Source of the DNA: Sphingomonas melonis
GTDB lineage: Bacteria; Pseudomonadota; Alphaproteobacteria; Sphingomonadales; Sphingomonadaceae
Direction of reading: 5' to 3'
Assembly: GCF_013409985.1 (NCBI RefSeq)
Contig: NZ_JACCBY010000001.1
Span: forward strand, 744,001 to 808,000
DNA: 64,000 bases
The position numbers and the translations under genes are program-made. This document shows, in pieces, positions 20,252 through 28,670 of the stretch (position 1 is the stretch's first letter; each line of letters starts with the position of its first letter). Below the pieces are notes generated by a model that saw only the letters and a list, made by a program, of their open reading frames with translations, made no database searches and was not told the DNA's origin.

Positions 20252-21106
20252 ATGTGCGACGAACTCACCGTCAAGGACAACGCCCGGCTGACGCGGCGGC
20301 AGCTCGGGCTGGCCGCCGGGGCAGTGGGCGCGGCGATGGTGCTGCCGGCCCCCGCCGACGCCAAGCCGGTCGCCGGGCGCGATGTCGTCATCACCACGCC
20401 CGACGGGCAGTGCGACGCCTATTTCACCGCGCCGCGCGCGGGCAGACATCCCGCCGTGCTGATGTGGCCCGACATCATGGGGCTGCGGCCGGCGTTCCGC
20501 ACGATGGCGGACCGGCTGGCGCAGTCGGGCTATGCGGTGCTCGTCGTCAACCAATTCTACCGTTCGGCCAAGGCGCCGATCGTTAAGCCGGGCGAGTCGT
20601 TCGACCAGCCCGCGGTGCGCGACCGGATCATGCCATGGCGCGCCGCGCTGACCGCGGCGGCGACGACCAGCGACGCGCGGGTGTTTCTCGCCTTCCTCGA
20701 CCTCCAGAAGGAGGTCGATACGAAGAGGGGCGTCGGCAGCGCGGGTTATTGTATGGGCGGGCCGATGGTGCTGCGCACCGCCGCGGCACAGCCGAAGAGG
20801 GTGCATGCCGGCGCGTCCTTCCACGGCGCGGGGCTGGTCAGCGATGCGCCCGACAGCCCGCACACGCTCGTGCCGCAGCTTGCGGGCGGATATCTGATCG
20901 CGATCGCCAGCAACGACGATGCGCGCAGCCCGAACGACAAGGTGGCGCTGCGCGAGGCGTTCGCCGCGGCGAAGCGGCCGGCGGAGATCGAGGTCTATGC
21001 CGATGCGATGCACGGCTGGTGCGTGATCGACAGCAAGGTCTACAACCGTCCGCAGGCCGAGCGTGCCTGGGGGCGGATGCTCGACCTGTTCGCGAAGAAT
21101 CTCTGA
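20252..21106 (+). CDS. Dienelactone hydrolase family protein, Tat-exported
   Basis: A 284-residue alpha/beta hydrolase. The start at 20252 has GGAGAGCAGG upstream. A twin-arginine-type signal (LTRRQLGLAAGAVGAAM) is followed by the hydrolase domain: HPAVLMWPDIMGLRPAFRTM, GYAVLVVNQFYR, the nucleophile segment GSAGYCMGGPMVLRTAAAQP with Cys in the G-x-C-x-G nucleophile elbow, typical of dienelactone hydrolases, and the His at AMHGWCVID. The family opens dienelactones in catechol pathways, but many members have other or unknown substrates and no catechol genes are nearby. A GST gene follows after 14 bases, so the two are likely cotranscribed. Confidence 0.87.
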   Translation: MCDELTVKDNARLTRRQLGLAAGAVGAAMVLPAPADAKPVAGRDVVITTPDGQCDAYFTAPRAGRHPAVLMWPDIMGLRPAFRTMADRLAQSGYAVLVVNQFYRSAKAPIVKPGESFDQPAVRDRIMPWRAALTAAATTSDARVFLAFLDLQKEVDTKRGVGSAGYCMGGPMVLRTAAAQPKRVHAGASFHGAGLVSDAPDSPHTLVPQLAGGYLIAIASNDDARSPNDKVALREAFAAAKRPAEIEVYADAMHGWCVIDSKVYNRPQAERAWGRMLDLFAKNL

Positions 21107-21120
21107 CGGGAGCATGCGTG

Positions 21121-21738
21121 ATGGCCGAGGTGACCTTCTATACCAATCCGCAGTCGCGCGGGCGGATCGGACGCTGGATGCTCGAGGAGGCGGGCGTCGA
21201 TTATGACACAGTGGTGCTCGATTACGCCTCGACGATGAAGCAGGAGCCGTATCTGTCGGTCAATCCGATGGCGAAGGTGCCGTCGATCGTCCACCGCGGC
21301 ATGACGGTGACCGAATGCGCGGCGATCTGCGCCTATTGCGCCGAGGCGTTTCCGGCGGCGGGGCTGGCGCCGCGCGACGATGAACGGGCGGATTATTACC
21401 GCTGGATGTTCTTCGCGGCGGGACCGGTGGAAGCGGCGCTCACCAACCGGTCGCTCGGCGTCGTGCCGAGCGAGGCGCAGCAGCGGATGGTCGGCTATGG
21501 CGATTACGAGCGCGTCGTCGGCGTGCTGGAGCAGGCGGTGGCGGCGCATCCGTTCATCACGGGCGAGCGGTTCACCGCGGCGGACGTCTATGTCGGGGCG
21601 CAGGTGATGTTCGGGTTGCAGTTCGGCTCGCTGCCGAAGCATGCGGCGTTCGCGGATTACGTCGCGCGGCTGATGGCGCGCGACGGGTATCGGCGCGCGG
21701 CGGCGCTGGACGACGCGGCGATCGCGGCGGCGGCCTGA
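21121..21738 (+). CDS. Glutathione S-transferase
   Basis: A 205-residue GST. The N-terminal thioredoxin-like domain shows VTFYTNPQSRGRIGRWMLEE (Ser/Arg near the glutathione site), the cis-proline site KVPSIVHRGMTVTECAAICA with the E-C pair that follows, and a C-terminal helical domain with the N-cap motif FTAADVYVGAQVM. Glutathione conjugation or peroxide detoxification is likely; the class is bacterial and not further assignable. It starts 14 bases after the hydrolase stop. Confidence 0.93.
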   Translation: MAEVTFYTNPQSRGRIGRWMLEEAGVDYDTVVLDYASTMKQEPYLSVNPMAKVPSIVHRGMTVTECAAICAYCAEAFPAAGLAPRDDERADYYRWMFFAAGPVEAALTNRSLGVVPSEAQQRMVGYGDYERVVGVLEQAVAAHPFITGERFTAADVYVGAQVMFGLQFGSLPKHAAFADYVARLMARDGYRRAAALDDAAIAAAA

Positions 21739-21771
21739 AGAGGGGCTGACGTCGCCCCGCGCACTCCGTCA

Positions 21772-21796
21772 CCCCGCACGGGTTGCGGGTGCGGGG
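21772..21796 (+). terminator. Hairpin after the GST gene
   Basis: CCCCGCA and TGCGGGG pair around a short loop, about 35 bases after the GST stop, followed by GCGGTTTTGTTG. The four-T run makes a rho-independent terminator likely. Positions are by eye, a few bases uncertain. Confidence 0.5.
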
Positions 21797-21833
21797 CGGT
21801 TTTGTTGACGCGCGCCGATTCCAATCCTGCTCC

Positions 21834-21938
21834 GTCATCCCGGACGTGTTCCGGGATCCACCCTGCGGCGGGGAGAGGGGCTTGAGGCGACACCATTCCC
21901 TTGCAGCCGGGTGGACCCCGGAACGAGTCCGGGGTGAC
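21834..21938. repeat. Intergenic palindromic element, family 1, copy 3
   Basis: Arms GTCATCCCGGACGTGTTCCG and GTGGACCCCGGAACGAGTCC then GGGGTGAC. Lies between the converging GST and helicase genes. A smaller hairpin (CTCCCGC-GAAA-GCGGG) follows near 22000 beside the helicase stop. Confidence 0.85.
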
Positions 21939-22022
21939 GGAGCCGATGAGAAAGCCGATCGAACCTCGCCGCCTCGGCCATTTGCGACTCCCCTCCCGCG
22001 AAAGCGGGGGAGGACTTGAAGG

Positions 22023-23510
22023 TTAGCCGCCGATCACAGCGTTGAGGAATTCGGGGATCGGGCCGTTCCAGCCGTCGTCGGGGCCGTCGTCGCGCTCGTC
22101 GCGGCGCGGGCGGCGGCGGTCGTCGGCGGGGCGGATGTCGCGACGCGGCGGCGGTGCGAATTCCGGCTCCGGGCGGCGCTCCTGACGGGGCTGGCGGCGC
22201 GGCTGCTCGACCGGTGCGGGCGCCTCGGCAACCTCCGGCGCGGCTTCCACCACCGGCGTGCGGGCGGGGCGCTCGCGGCGGCCCTCACCGCGGCCCTCGC
22301 CACGGGTGGTGCGGTCGCGGCGACCGCGGCGCGGTTCCTCGTCCGCTGCGGCGGCGGTGGGGGCGGCGGGCGCCTCCGCCTCGGCGGCGGCGCCGAGGTC
22401 GAGCCGGTCGATCTTCTGGCCGGTCAGCTTCTCAATATTCTGGATGTTCTCGGCATCCTCGCTGGTGACCAGCGTATAGGCGATGCCGGTCGCGCCGCCG
22501 CGGCCGGTGCGGCCGATGCGGTGGACGTAATCATCGGGGTGCCACGGCGCGTCGAAGTTGAAGACGTGGCTGACGCCCTTGATGTCGAGGCCGCGCGCCG
22601 CGACGTCGGAGGCGACGAGGATGTTGATCTTTCCGTCCTTGAACAGGTCGAGCTCGGCGATTCGCTGTGCCTGTTCCATGTCGCCATGGATCTCGCCAGA
22701 CTTGTAGCCGTGCTTCTTGAGGCTCTTGTTGAGCTCGCGCACCGTCGTCTTGCGGTTGCAGAAGATGATCGCGTTGCGCACCTCGTCCTGGGCGAGCAAC
22801 TGGCGCAGCGCCTCGCGCTTCTTCATCGCATTGCCCGGGACTGGGACGAGGAACTGCTTGATGTTGAGGTTGGTCGAGGCGGGGCGCGACACCTCGATCA
22901 TCTTGGGATTGTCGAGGAACTTGTCGGCGAGCTTCTTGATCGGCGGCGGCATCGTCGCCGAGAAGAGCAGGGTCTGGCGCTGTTTGGGCAGCTTGGTGCA
23001 GATTTCCTCGATATCGGGGATGAACCCCATGTCGAGCATCCGGTCCGCCTCGTCGATGACGAGCATCGAACAGCCGGTGAGCAGGATATTGCCGCGGCCG
23101 AACAGGTCCATGAGGCGGCCCGGCGTCGCGATCAGCACGTCGACGCCCTTTTCGAGCGCCTTGATCTGGTCGCCCATCGACACGCCGCCGATGAGGAGCG
23201 CCATCGAGAGCTTGGTGCCGGCGCCGTATTTCTCGAAATTCTCGGCGACCTGCGCGGCGAGCTCGCGCGTCGGCTCGAGGATCAGCGAGCGCGGCATGCG
23301 CGCGCGGCTGCGGCCGTGGGCGAGGATGTCGATCATCGGCAGCACGAAGGCGGCGGTCTTGCCCGTCCCCGTCTGTGCGATGCCGATCAGGTCGCGCATC
23401 ATCAGCACCGAGGGGATCGCCGACGCCTGGATCGGCGTCGGCTCAGTATAGCCGGCGTCGGTGACCGCTTTGAGCAGTTCGTCGGAAAGGCCGAGGTCGG
23501 CGAAGCTCAT
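22023..23510 (-). CDS. DEAD-box RNA helicase (RhlE-like)
   Basis: A 495-residue ATP-dependent RNA helicase. The start at 23510 gives MSFADLGLSDELLKAVTDAG, the expected Q-motif leader; an earlier in-frame start adds 29 residues without match. Motifs in order: Q motif (YTEPTPIQASAIP), I (AQTGTGKTA), Ia (PTRELAAQ), II (VIDEADRMLDMGF, a DEAD box), III (SATMP), IV-V (IIFCNRKTTVRELNKSL, LVASDVAARGLDI) and VI (HRIGRTGRGG). The C-terminal tail is Arg/Glu/Pro-rich, low complexity, and probably an RNA-binding extension. RhlE-type helicases act in ribosome assembly and RNA decay, often in the cold. Confidence 0.95.
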   Translation of the reverse strand: MSFADLGLSDELLKAVTDAGYTEPTPIQASAIPSVLMMRDLIGIAQTGTGKTAAFVLPMIDILAHGRSRARMPRSLILEPTRELAAQVAENFEKYGAGTKLSMALLIGGVSMGDQIKALEKGVDVLIATPGRLMDLFGRGNILLTGCSMLVIDEADRMLDMGFIPDIEEICTKLPKQRQTLLFSATMPPPIKKLADKFLDNPKMIEVSRPASTNLNIKQFLVPVPGNAMKKREALRQLLAQDEVRNAIIFCNRKTTVRELNKSLKKHGYKSGEIHGDMEQAQRIAELDLFKDGKINILVASDVAARGLDIKGVSHVFNFDAPWHPDDYVHRIGRTGRGGATGIAYTLVTSEDAENIQNIEKLTGQKIDRLDLGAAAEAEAPAAPTAAAADEEPRRGRRDRTTRGEGRGEGRRERPARTPVVEAAPEVAEAPAPVEQPRRQPRQERRPEPEFAPPPRRDIRPADDRRRPRRDERDDGPDDGWNGPIPEFLNAVIGG

Positions 23511-23697
23511 GCCATAGGGCTCATGCAAAGGTCCGGATAAGACGGTCACGCACGCCCGCGAGGCCGTTGTGGCTGGCGCTTGCGGATTTGGCCGCAAAAG
23601 TCAAGAATTGGGTGGTGTGTCCCATGCCTCCCGCGCTGGCAAAGGGGCGCGCATAAGGCTGCGACGATGAGGCTCGATCGGTTTCCTTCCCCTATCC

Positions 23698-23802
23698 GTC
23701 ACCCCGGACTCGTTCCGGGGTCCACTCTGCGGCGAGGCGAAAGGCTTGAGGCGGCACCGTTCGCCTGCGGCCCGGTGGACCCCGGAACAAATCCGGGGTG
23801 AC
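23698..23802. repeat. Intergenic palindromic element, family 1, copy 4
   Basis: Arms GTCACCCCGGACTCGTTCCG and GTGGACCCCGGAACAAATCC then GGGGTGAC. Occupies most of the gap upstream of the helicase gene (23511-23866); nothing else was found in the gap. Confidence 0.85.
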
Positions 23803-23866
23803 GGGGTGGGCTTGGCATGCGGGCCGGCTCACACGAACGATATCCCCGCCCGTGCGGGGGACTCGT

Positions 23867-24328
23867 CTACTTCGCCGGGACCAGCGTCTTGAACGTGGCG
23901 ATGCCGCAACTCGCGCCGGAGCGCATGCGGATCACGTCGCGGCCGCCGCAGACCTGGCCGTCAACGGCGGGGCGCAGGTAGAAGCCCTCGTAATAATCGA
24001 GCGGGCCGCAATCCTTGTCGAGCCGTGCGCGCAGCCGCTTGCCGCCGCTCATCACCAGATCGACCGCGCCGGGCACCTGAATCAATGCGCCGCCCAGATC
24101 GGCGGCGGCGACGCATTTCGGCCCCTTCTTCTCCTTGTAGCGGGTCGGCGAGGGGATCGGCGCACGGCGCGCCGGCGCCATCCGCGGCAGCCGGATGATG
24201 ACGCGTTCGTGGATCGTCATCTGCGCCAGCACCGTGCCGTCGAGCGGCGGCGCAGCGCCAGCGTCGCGCGACGCGGCGATCGGCGCCGCGACGGCGAGCA
24301 GCAGGATGGGAAGCGCGGGATGCAGCAT
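23867..24328 (-). CDS. Exported protein of unknown function
   Basis: A 153-residue protein with a signal peptide (MLHPALPILLLAVAAPIAAS). The mature part has four cysteines in a pattern suited to disulphides (GPKCVAAADLGG, DKDCGPLDYYEGFYL, DGQVCGGRDVIRMRSGASCG) and a Tyr/Phe-rich strand. This layout looks like a conserved sphingomonad periplasmic protein, but I cannot name a family. It diverges from the FAD dehydrogenase gene with 64 bases between the starts. Confidence 0.75.
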   Translation of the reverse strand: MLHPALPILLLAVAAPIAASRDAGAAPPLDGTVLAQMTIHERVIIRLPRMAPARRAPIPSPTRYKEKKGPKCVAAADLGGALIQVPGAVDLVMSGGKRLRARLDKDCGPLDYYEGFYLRPAVDGQVCGGRDVIRMRSGASCGIATFKTLVPAK

Positions 24329-24392
24329 GTCAGGCGTCGCCCCTTAGCCCGGATCGTTGAACGGGCGATGAACTTGGCCTAGCGGACGCGGC

Positions 24393-25826
24393 ATGACACC
24401 TGCGCAGACCGCCGTGCTCGACGCGCTCGCTCCCGTGCTCGGGCGCAAGGGGATCGTCACCGATCCCGATGCCATCGCGCCCTGGCTGATCGACTGGCGG
24501 CGGCGCTTCCATGGCGCCGCGCCCGCGATCCTCGCGCCGGGATCGACCGCCGAGGTCGCCGCGGTGGTCGCCGCCGCCGCGCAGCATCGCGTGCCGCTGG
24601 TGCCGCAGGGGGGCAACAGCTCGATGGTCGGCGGTGCGACGCCGCCGGCGGACGGATCGGCGCTGATCCTGTCGCTGCGCCGCATGACCGCGATCCGGCG
24701 CGTCGATGCCGCGGCGGGCCTCGCCGTGGCGGAGGCGGGGGTGATCCTGTCCGACCTGCACGATGCCGCGCTCGCCGTCGATCGGCGCTTCCCGCTGACG
24801 CTCGGCGCCAAGGGCAATGCGACGATCGGCGGGCTGGTGTCGACCAACGCCGGTGGCACGCAGGTGCTGCGCTTCGGATCGATGCGCGGGCTGGTCGCCG
24901 GCGTCGAGGTCGTGCTCGCCGACGGCAGCATGCACGACGGGCTGGCGCCGCTGAAGAAGGACAATCGCGGCTACGACCTGACGCAATTGCTGGTCGGGGC
25001 GGAGGGGACGCTGGGCGTCGTCACCGCGGCGACGCTGCGGCTGGTGCCGGTGCCGGCGGTGCGCTCGACCGCCTGGGCAGCGGTGCGCGATCCACAGGCG
25101 GCGCTGACGCTGCTGCGCCAATTCCAGGAGGCGACCGAGGCGCTGGAGAGTTTCGAGATCCTGCCGCGCGAGTCGCTTGCCGCGGTGCTCGCCTATGTGC
25201 CGAGCCTGCGCGCGCCGGTGACGGCGGAGGCCGCTTGGCATCTGCTGATCGAACACACCGACCCGGCGGGCGATGCGCTGATGGAGCGGCTGCTCGGTGC
25301 GGCGCTCGAAGACGGGCTGATCGCCGATGCGACGATCGCCGCGACTGCAGCGCAGGCGGCGGACTTCTGGCGCATTCGCGAATCGATCTCCGATTCGGAG
25401 CGCGCGCTGGGGCCGGCGTCGCAGCACGACCTGTCGGTGCCGGTCGACACGATGCCGCGCTTCATGATCGAGGCGGCGGCGGCGTGCGAGGCGCGCTTTC
25501 CCGGCTGTCACGCGAGCGGCTTCGGCCATCTCGGCGACGGCAACATCCATTTCCATGTCCGCAGCCCGGCAGGCACCGATCCGGCGCATTGGTATGCCGA
25601 GCAAGTGCCGGTGGTGACACGGTTCGTCGACGATCTGGTGATCGCGGCGGGCGGCTCGATCGCGGCCGAGCACGGGATCGGGCAGATGAAGCGCGACGAG
25701 CTGGAGCGGCTGTCGTCGCCGGCGCGGCTGACCGCGCTGCGCGCGGTGAAGGCGGCGATGGACCCGCTCGGCATCCTCAACCCGGGCAAGCTCGTGGCGC
25801 TTGCACCCTCGGCTGCGGCCCAATAG
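24393..25826 (+). CDS. FAD-linked 2-hydroxyacid dehydrogenase (D-2-hydroxyglutarate / glycolate oxidase GlcD type)
   Basis: A 477-residue flavoprotein of the VAO/GlcD family. The N-terminal FAD domain shows PQGGNSSMVGGATPP, LAVAEAGVILSDLHDAA and NATIGGLVSTNAGGTQVLRF; the C-terminal domain has the metal-binding, substrate-side motif FGHLGDGNIHFHV, IAAEHGIGQMKRDELERL and LGILNPGKLV. The motifs match D-2-hydroxyglutarate dehydrogenases and D-lactate/glycolate oxidases; the exact substrate cannot be read. Electrons would go to an electron-transfer flavoprotein or the quinone pool. It starts the plus-strand run with sapC 54 bases downstream. Confidence 0.92.
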   Translation: MTPAQTAVLDALAPVLGRKGIVTDPDAIAPWLIDWRRRFHGAAPAILAPGSTAEVAAVVAAAAQHRVPLVPQGGNSSMVGGATPPADGSALILSLRRMTAIRRVDAAAGLAVAEAGVILSDLHDAALAVDRRFPLTLGAKGNATIGGLVSTNAGGTQVLRFGSMRGLVAGVEVVLADGSMHDGLAPLKKDNRGYDLTQLLVGAEGTLGVVTAATLRLVPVPAVRSTAWAAVRDPQAALTLLRQFQEATEALESFEILPRESLAAVLAYVPSLRAPVTAEAAWHLLIEHTDPAGDALMERLLGAALEDGLIADATIAATAAQAADFWRIRESISDSERALGPASQHDLSVPVDTMPRFMIEAAAACEARFPGCHASGFGHLGDGNIHFHVRSPAGTDPAHWYAEQVPVVTRFVDDLVIAAGGSIAAEHGIGQMKRDELERLSSPARLTALRAVKAAMDPLGILNPGKLVALAPSAAAQ

Positions 25827-25880
25827 AGCAGCCGCAGCGAGCGGCTGTGCCGCAAACTATCCACCACGGAGAGAGTTCCC

Positions 25881-26642
25881 ATGGCCAGTGCGCCGCTTCC
25901 TTTGTTCTACAACGGCCTCGAGCCGCTCTCGAGCGAGACGCATGCCAATTGGCGCATCCGCCAGCAGGACAGCGCGCCGTTCCTCGTCGGCCAGCACGCC
26001 ATTCCGATCACCACCGACGAATTCCCGCTGGTGCAGCGTCACATGCCGATCGTCTTCTCGGTCGGTGACGATGCCATCCCGCTCGCGCTGATGGGCCTCA
26101 ACGAGGGCGTCAACGTCTTCATGGGCGACGACGGCAAGCTGACCGAGACCAATTTCTACGTGCCGGCCTATGTCCGCCGCTATCCCTATATGCTCGCGCG
26201 GCTGCGTCCGGACGCCGAGGAGCTGTCGCTGTGCTTCGACCCGACCTCGGAAGCGCTCGGTGCCTATGACGACGGCGAGCCGCTGTTCGAGAACGGCCAG
26301 CCGAGCCAGGTGACCAAGGCGATCCTCGACTTCGCCGAGCAGTTCGAACAGGCCGGCGCACGCACGCAGGCGTTCATGAACGAGCTGCGCGAGCAGGAGC
26401 TGCTGATGGACGGCGAGGTCACCATCCAGGTCGACGAAAACCAGCCGCCGTTCGTCTATCGCGGCTTCCAGATGATCAACGAAGAGAAGCTGGCCGGCCT
26501 GCGCGGCGACCAGCTGCGCAAGATGTCGCAGTCGGGCATGCTGCCACTGCTCTACGCGCACCTCTTCTCGCTGTCGCTGATGCGCGAGATTTTCGGCCGC
26601 CAGGCGCAGCAGAACAAGGTGCCGCAGCCGCAGCTCGGCTGA
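25881..26642 (+). CDS. SapC family protein
   Basis: The 253-residue protein matches the SapC family of alphaproteobacteria (named after an S-layer-associated gene; biochemical role unclear, often near TonB receptors and tryptophan halogenase genes). Family blocks are PLPLFYNGLEPLSSETHANW, IPITTDEFPLVQRHMPIVFS, NEGVNVFMGDDGKL, FYVPAYVRRYPYMLARL, LCFDPTSEAL and a C-terminal FQMINEEKLAGLRGDQLRKM. No signal or membrane segment is visible. A strong ribosome site (GGAGAGAG) precedes the start. A terminator hairpin follows, so it ends the transcription unit with the FAD dehydrogenase gene. Confidence 0.93.
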   Translation: MASAPLPLFYNGLEPLSSETHANWRIRQQDSAPFLVGQHAIPITTDEFPLVQRHMPIVFSVGDDAIPLALMGLNEGVNVFMGDDGKLTETNFYVPAYVRRYPYMLARLRPDAEELSLCFDPTSEALGAYDDGEPLFENGQPSQVTKAILDFAEQFEQAGARTQAFMNELREQELLMDGEVTIQVDENQPPFVYRGFQMINEEKLAGLRGDQLRKMSQSGMLPLLYAHLFSLSLMREIFGRQAQQNKVPQPQLG

Positions 26643-26663
26643 TCCACAGGCTCGGATCGATCG

Positions 26664-26699
26664 CACGGGCGGGATCGCATGACGCGAGTCCCGCCCGTG
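26664..26699 (+). terminator. Hairpin terminator after sapC
   Basis: A perfect 11-bp stem CACGGGCGGGA / TCCCGCCCGTG with a 14-base loop, 22 bases after the sapC stop. It lacks a long T-run but its strength and position fit termination. Confidence 0.6.
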
Positions 26700-26774
26700 T
26701 CGTGTCCGGGGCATGGGACTTGATGCATAAGCAGGCTGGCTGGCTTGCGACCAGCCTGTTCCACAGTCCCTGCC

Positions 26775-26879
26775 GTCACCCCGGACTGGTTCCGGGGTCC
26801 ACCCTGCGGCGGGGGGAGCCGCTCAAGGCGGCACTGGTCGCCCGTGGCTCGCTGGACCGCGGACCGCGTCCGGCGTGAC
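26775..26879. repeat. Intergenic palindromic element, family 1, copy 5 (degenerate)
   Basis: The left arm GTCACCCCGGACTGGTTCCG then GGGTCCAC is intact, but the right arm (CTGGACCGCGGACCGCGTCC then GGCGTGAC) has several changes and pairs poorly, so this looks like a decaying copy. It lies between sapC and the cytochrome b561 gene. Confidence 0.75.
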
Positions 26880-26984
26880 GGGCGTCCTGGCATTGCTCCG
26901 GCTCCAACAATCCTCCGCCCTCGCCATGGCTTGACCCCCGGCGGGCGCGGGTGGAGTGTCGCGCCGGCAGCAAGGGGTGATGCG

Positions 26985-27533
26985 ATGACCGACCGAAGCG
27001 GCGAACGCTATTCGCGGGTGGCGATCGCCTTCCACTGGACGATCGCGGCACTGGTCGTCTTCAACCTGATCATCGGCATCGGCCATGAGGCGGTCCCGGT
27101 GCTGCGCCGGCTGATGGGCGCGCATATGGCGATCGGCATCGCCGTGCTCGTGCTGACCGCCGGCCGCGTCGCCTGGCGGCTGACGCATCGTCCGCCTGCG
27201 CTGCCCGCCGGCACGCCCGGTTGGGAAAAGGGGCTGGCGCATGCCACGCACCTCACGCTCTATCTGCTGATGATCGCGATGCCGCTGTCCGGCTGGCTGA
27301 TGGTGTCCGGCCCCGGGCCCGGACCGCGGCAACCGCTGAGCTGGTTCGGCCTGTTCGACGTGCCGCTGCTGCCGGTCGGCAGCGGTGCTGCGGACCTCGG
27401 CCATGACGCGCACGGCCTGCTCGGCTGGCTGATGGCGGCGCTGGTCGTGCTGCACGTCGCCGCGGCGTTGCGCCACCATCTGCTGCTGCGCGATTCGGTC
27501 CTGGTGCGGATCGCGCCGGTGCTCGGTAAGTAA
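26985..27533 (+). CDS. Cytochrome b561
   Basis: A 182-residue di-heme membrane protein of the cytochrome b561 (YodB/CybB) family that moves electrons between quinones and other carriers such as superoxide. Four membrane helices carry heme-ligand His: AIAFHWTIAALVVFNLIIG, LMGAHMAIGIAVLVLTAG, THLTLYLLMIAMPLSGWLMV and HDAHGLLGWLMAALVVLHVA with AALRHHLLLRD. The start at 26985 gives MTDRSGERYSRVAIAFHW, the typical beginning. It stands alone; a candidate small RNA follows. Confidence 0.93.
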   Translation: MTDRSGERYSRVAIAFHWTIAALVVFNLIIGIGHEAVPVLRRLMGAHMAIGIAVLVLTAGRVAWRLTHRPPALPAGTPGWEKGLAHATHLTLYLLMIAMPLSGWLMVSGPGPGPRQPLSWFGLFDVPLLPVGSGAADLGHDAHGLLGWLMAALVVLHVAAALRHHLLLRDSVLVRIAPVLGK

Positions 27534-27574
27534 ACGATCTCGCCGGAAAAAAAGAACGGCTGGCGGGGCGGGGG

Positions 27575-27602
27575 TTGAACCAATCGGGCGCTCGACTATT
27601 TT
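27575..27602 (+). promoter_or_regulatory. Putative promoter of the small RNA at 27.6 kb
   Basis: TTGAAC at 27575 and TATTTT at 27597 are separated by 16 bases, a fair housekeeping-sigma promoter. It lies in a region without genes and points to a start near 27610. Confidence 0.45.
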
Positions 27603-27609
27603 ATGAAAG

Positions 27610-27715
27610 TACGGCGCTCGTGTCCCCCCTTTCGCGGGCCCGTATGACACACTTTCAGTGTGTCTCCTCCCTGAACCTTGGCCACTCCGTGCTTCATGCA
27701 CGGGGTGGTTTTTTT
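27610..27715 (+). ncRNA. Candidate small RNA with anti-Shine-Dalgarno stretch and terminator
   Basis: About 105 bases between cytochrome b561 and a converging gene. In order: the putative start after the promoter; a perfect 8-bp hairpin GACACACT-TTC-AGTGTGTC at 27646-27664; a single-strand-looking TCCTCCC at 27665-27671 that could pair with ribosome-binding sites; then a strong rho-independent terminator (CCACTCCGTGC / GCACGGGGTGG at 27682-27708 with one G-T pair, followed by seven T). This order is like that of alphaproteobacterial Hfq-type small RNAs with CCUCC motifs. The terminator alone could belong to cytochrome b561. Confidence 0.5.
27682..27715 (+). terminator. Rho-independent terminator
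   Basis: An 11-bp stem with TTCAT loop followed by TTTTTTT, one of the strongest terminators in the window. It ends the candidate small RNA, or possibly read-through from cytochrome b561. Confidence 0.9.
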
Positions 27716-27718
27716 ATG

Positions 27719-28573
27719 TCATTCCGCGGCGAGCGCGATCGGGTCGCCGGCGAGCGCCTCGTCCGCGCTTGCCGCGATCATCCGCCCGAGCAGCGCGGCG
27801 ACATCGGCCAGCCCGGGGCCGGGGCGATCGAGCGCGGCATCGAGATAGAGCGTGCGGTCGAACTCGATCTGGATGGCGTGGATGCCGCGGGCCGGGGCGG
27901 CGTGGCGTTCGAGGATATAGCCGCCGGCATAGGGCGTGTTGAGCGCGGCGCGGACGCCGGCGCGCGCCGCCTCCGCCTCCAGCCGCGCGACGAAGCGCGG
28001 CGCCGCCGCCTGGCCGAACCGGTCGCCGAACACGATGCGGGCGTGGTCGCCGAGCGGCGGCATCGAATGCACGTCGAGCAGCACCGCGACGCCGAAGCGC
28101 GCCTGCGCCGCGGCGAGCGCGGCGGCGAGCGCGGCGTGATAGGGGCGGTGATCCTGCGCGATGCGCGCCGCGATCTCGATCGCGCTGAACCGGCGCCGCC
28201 ACAGGTCGCCCGCCGCCCCGGCGCGGCGCGGCACCAGCCCCAGCCCGCTGCGCACCTTGGCCGACGGCATCGGCTGGCTGTGCGGGCGGACGCCGTCGTC
28301 GACGCGCGGGTCGCGGTCTGATTCGCTGCGGTTGAGGTCGATCCAGGCGCGGGCGCGCCGCTGGAGCAGCATCGTCTCCAGCCGGCGGGCGGCAAGCGCG
28401 ACGTGATCGATATACCGATCCTCGAGCACCGGCAGCACGGTCGCCGGCACGCGCAACGCGCCGAGCAGCGCCGCGGGATAGTCGCGACCGGCGTGCGGCA
28501 CCGAGAGGACCACCGGGCTGAGCGGCGCGCCGTCGCGGTCGATCCCGCCGATCGTGTCGAACGATGCGTCCAT
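27719..28573 (-). CDS. N-formylglutamate amidohydrolase
   Basis: A 284-residue zinc hydrolase of the HutG/N-formylglutamate amidohydrolase family. Visible are VVLSVPHAGRDYP (the N-terminal metal His), WIDLNRSESDRDPRVDDG, HRPYHAALAAALAAAQARFG and VLLDVHSMPPLGDHARIVFG, then NTPYAGGYILERHAAP and IQIEFDRTLYLD. These give the usual His and Glu zinc ligands. The family splits N-formylglutamate in histidine breakdown, but hut genes are not nearby; in alphaproteobacteria this gene often sits beside cpdR, as here. The start at 28573 is 97 bases from the divergent cpdR. Confidence 0.93.
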   Translation of the reverse strand: MDASFDTIGGIDRDGAPLSPVVLSVPHAGRDYPAALLGALRVPATVLPVLEDRYIDHVALAARRLETMLLQRRARAWIDLNRSESDRDPRVDDGVRPHSQPMPSAKVRSGLGLVPRRAGAAGDLWRRRFSAIEIAARIAQDHRPYHAALAAALAAAQARFGVAVLLDVHSMPPLGDHARIVFGDRFGQAAAPRFVARLEAEAARAGVRAALNTPYAGGYILERHAAPARGIHAIQIEFDRTLYLDAALDRPGPGLADVAALLGRMIAASADEALAGDPIALAAE

Positions 28574-28670
28574 CTATGGCACGTCCTACCGCGTTCCCGC
28601 GTTCGGCGCGCTGGAAATCTTCACATCTGCGGATCATAGCACCAGCGCGCGAATGGAGACCGACAAGGCG

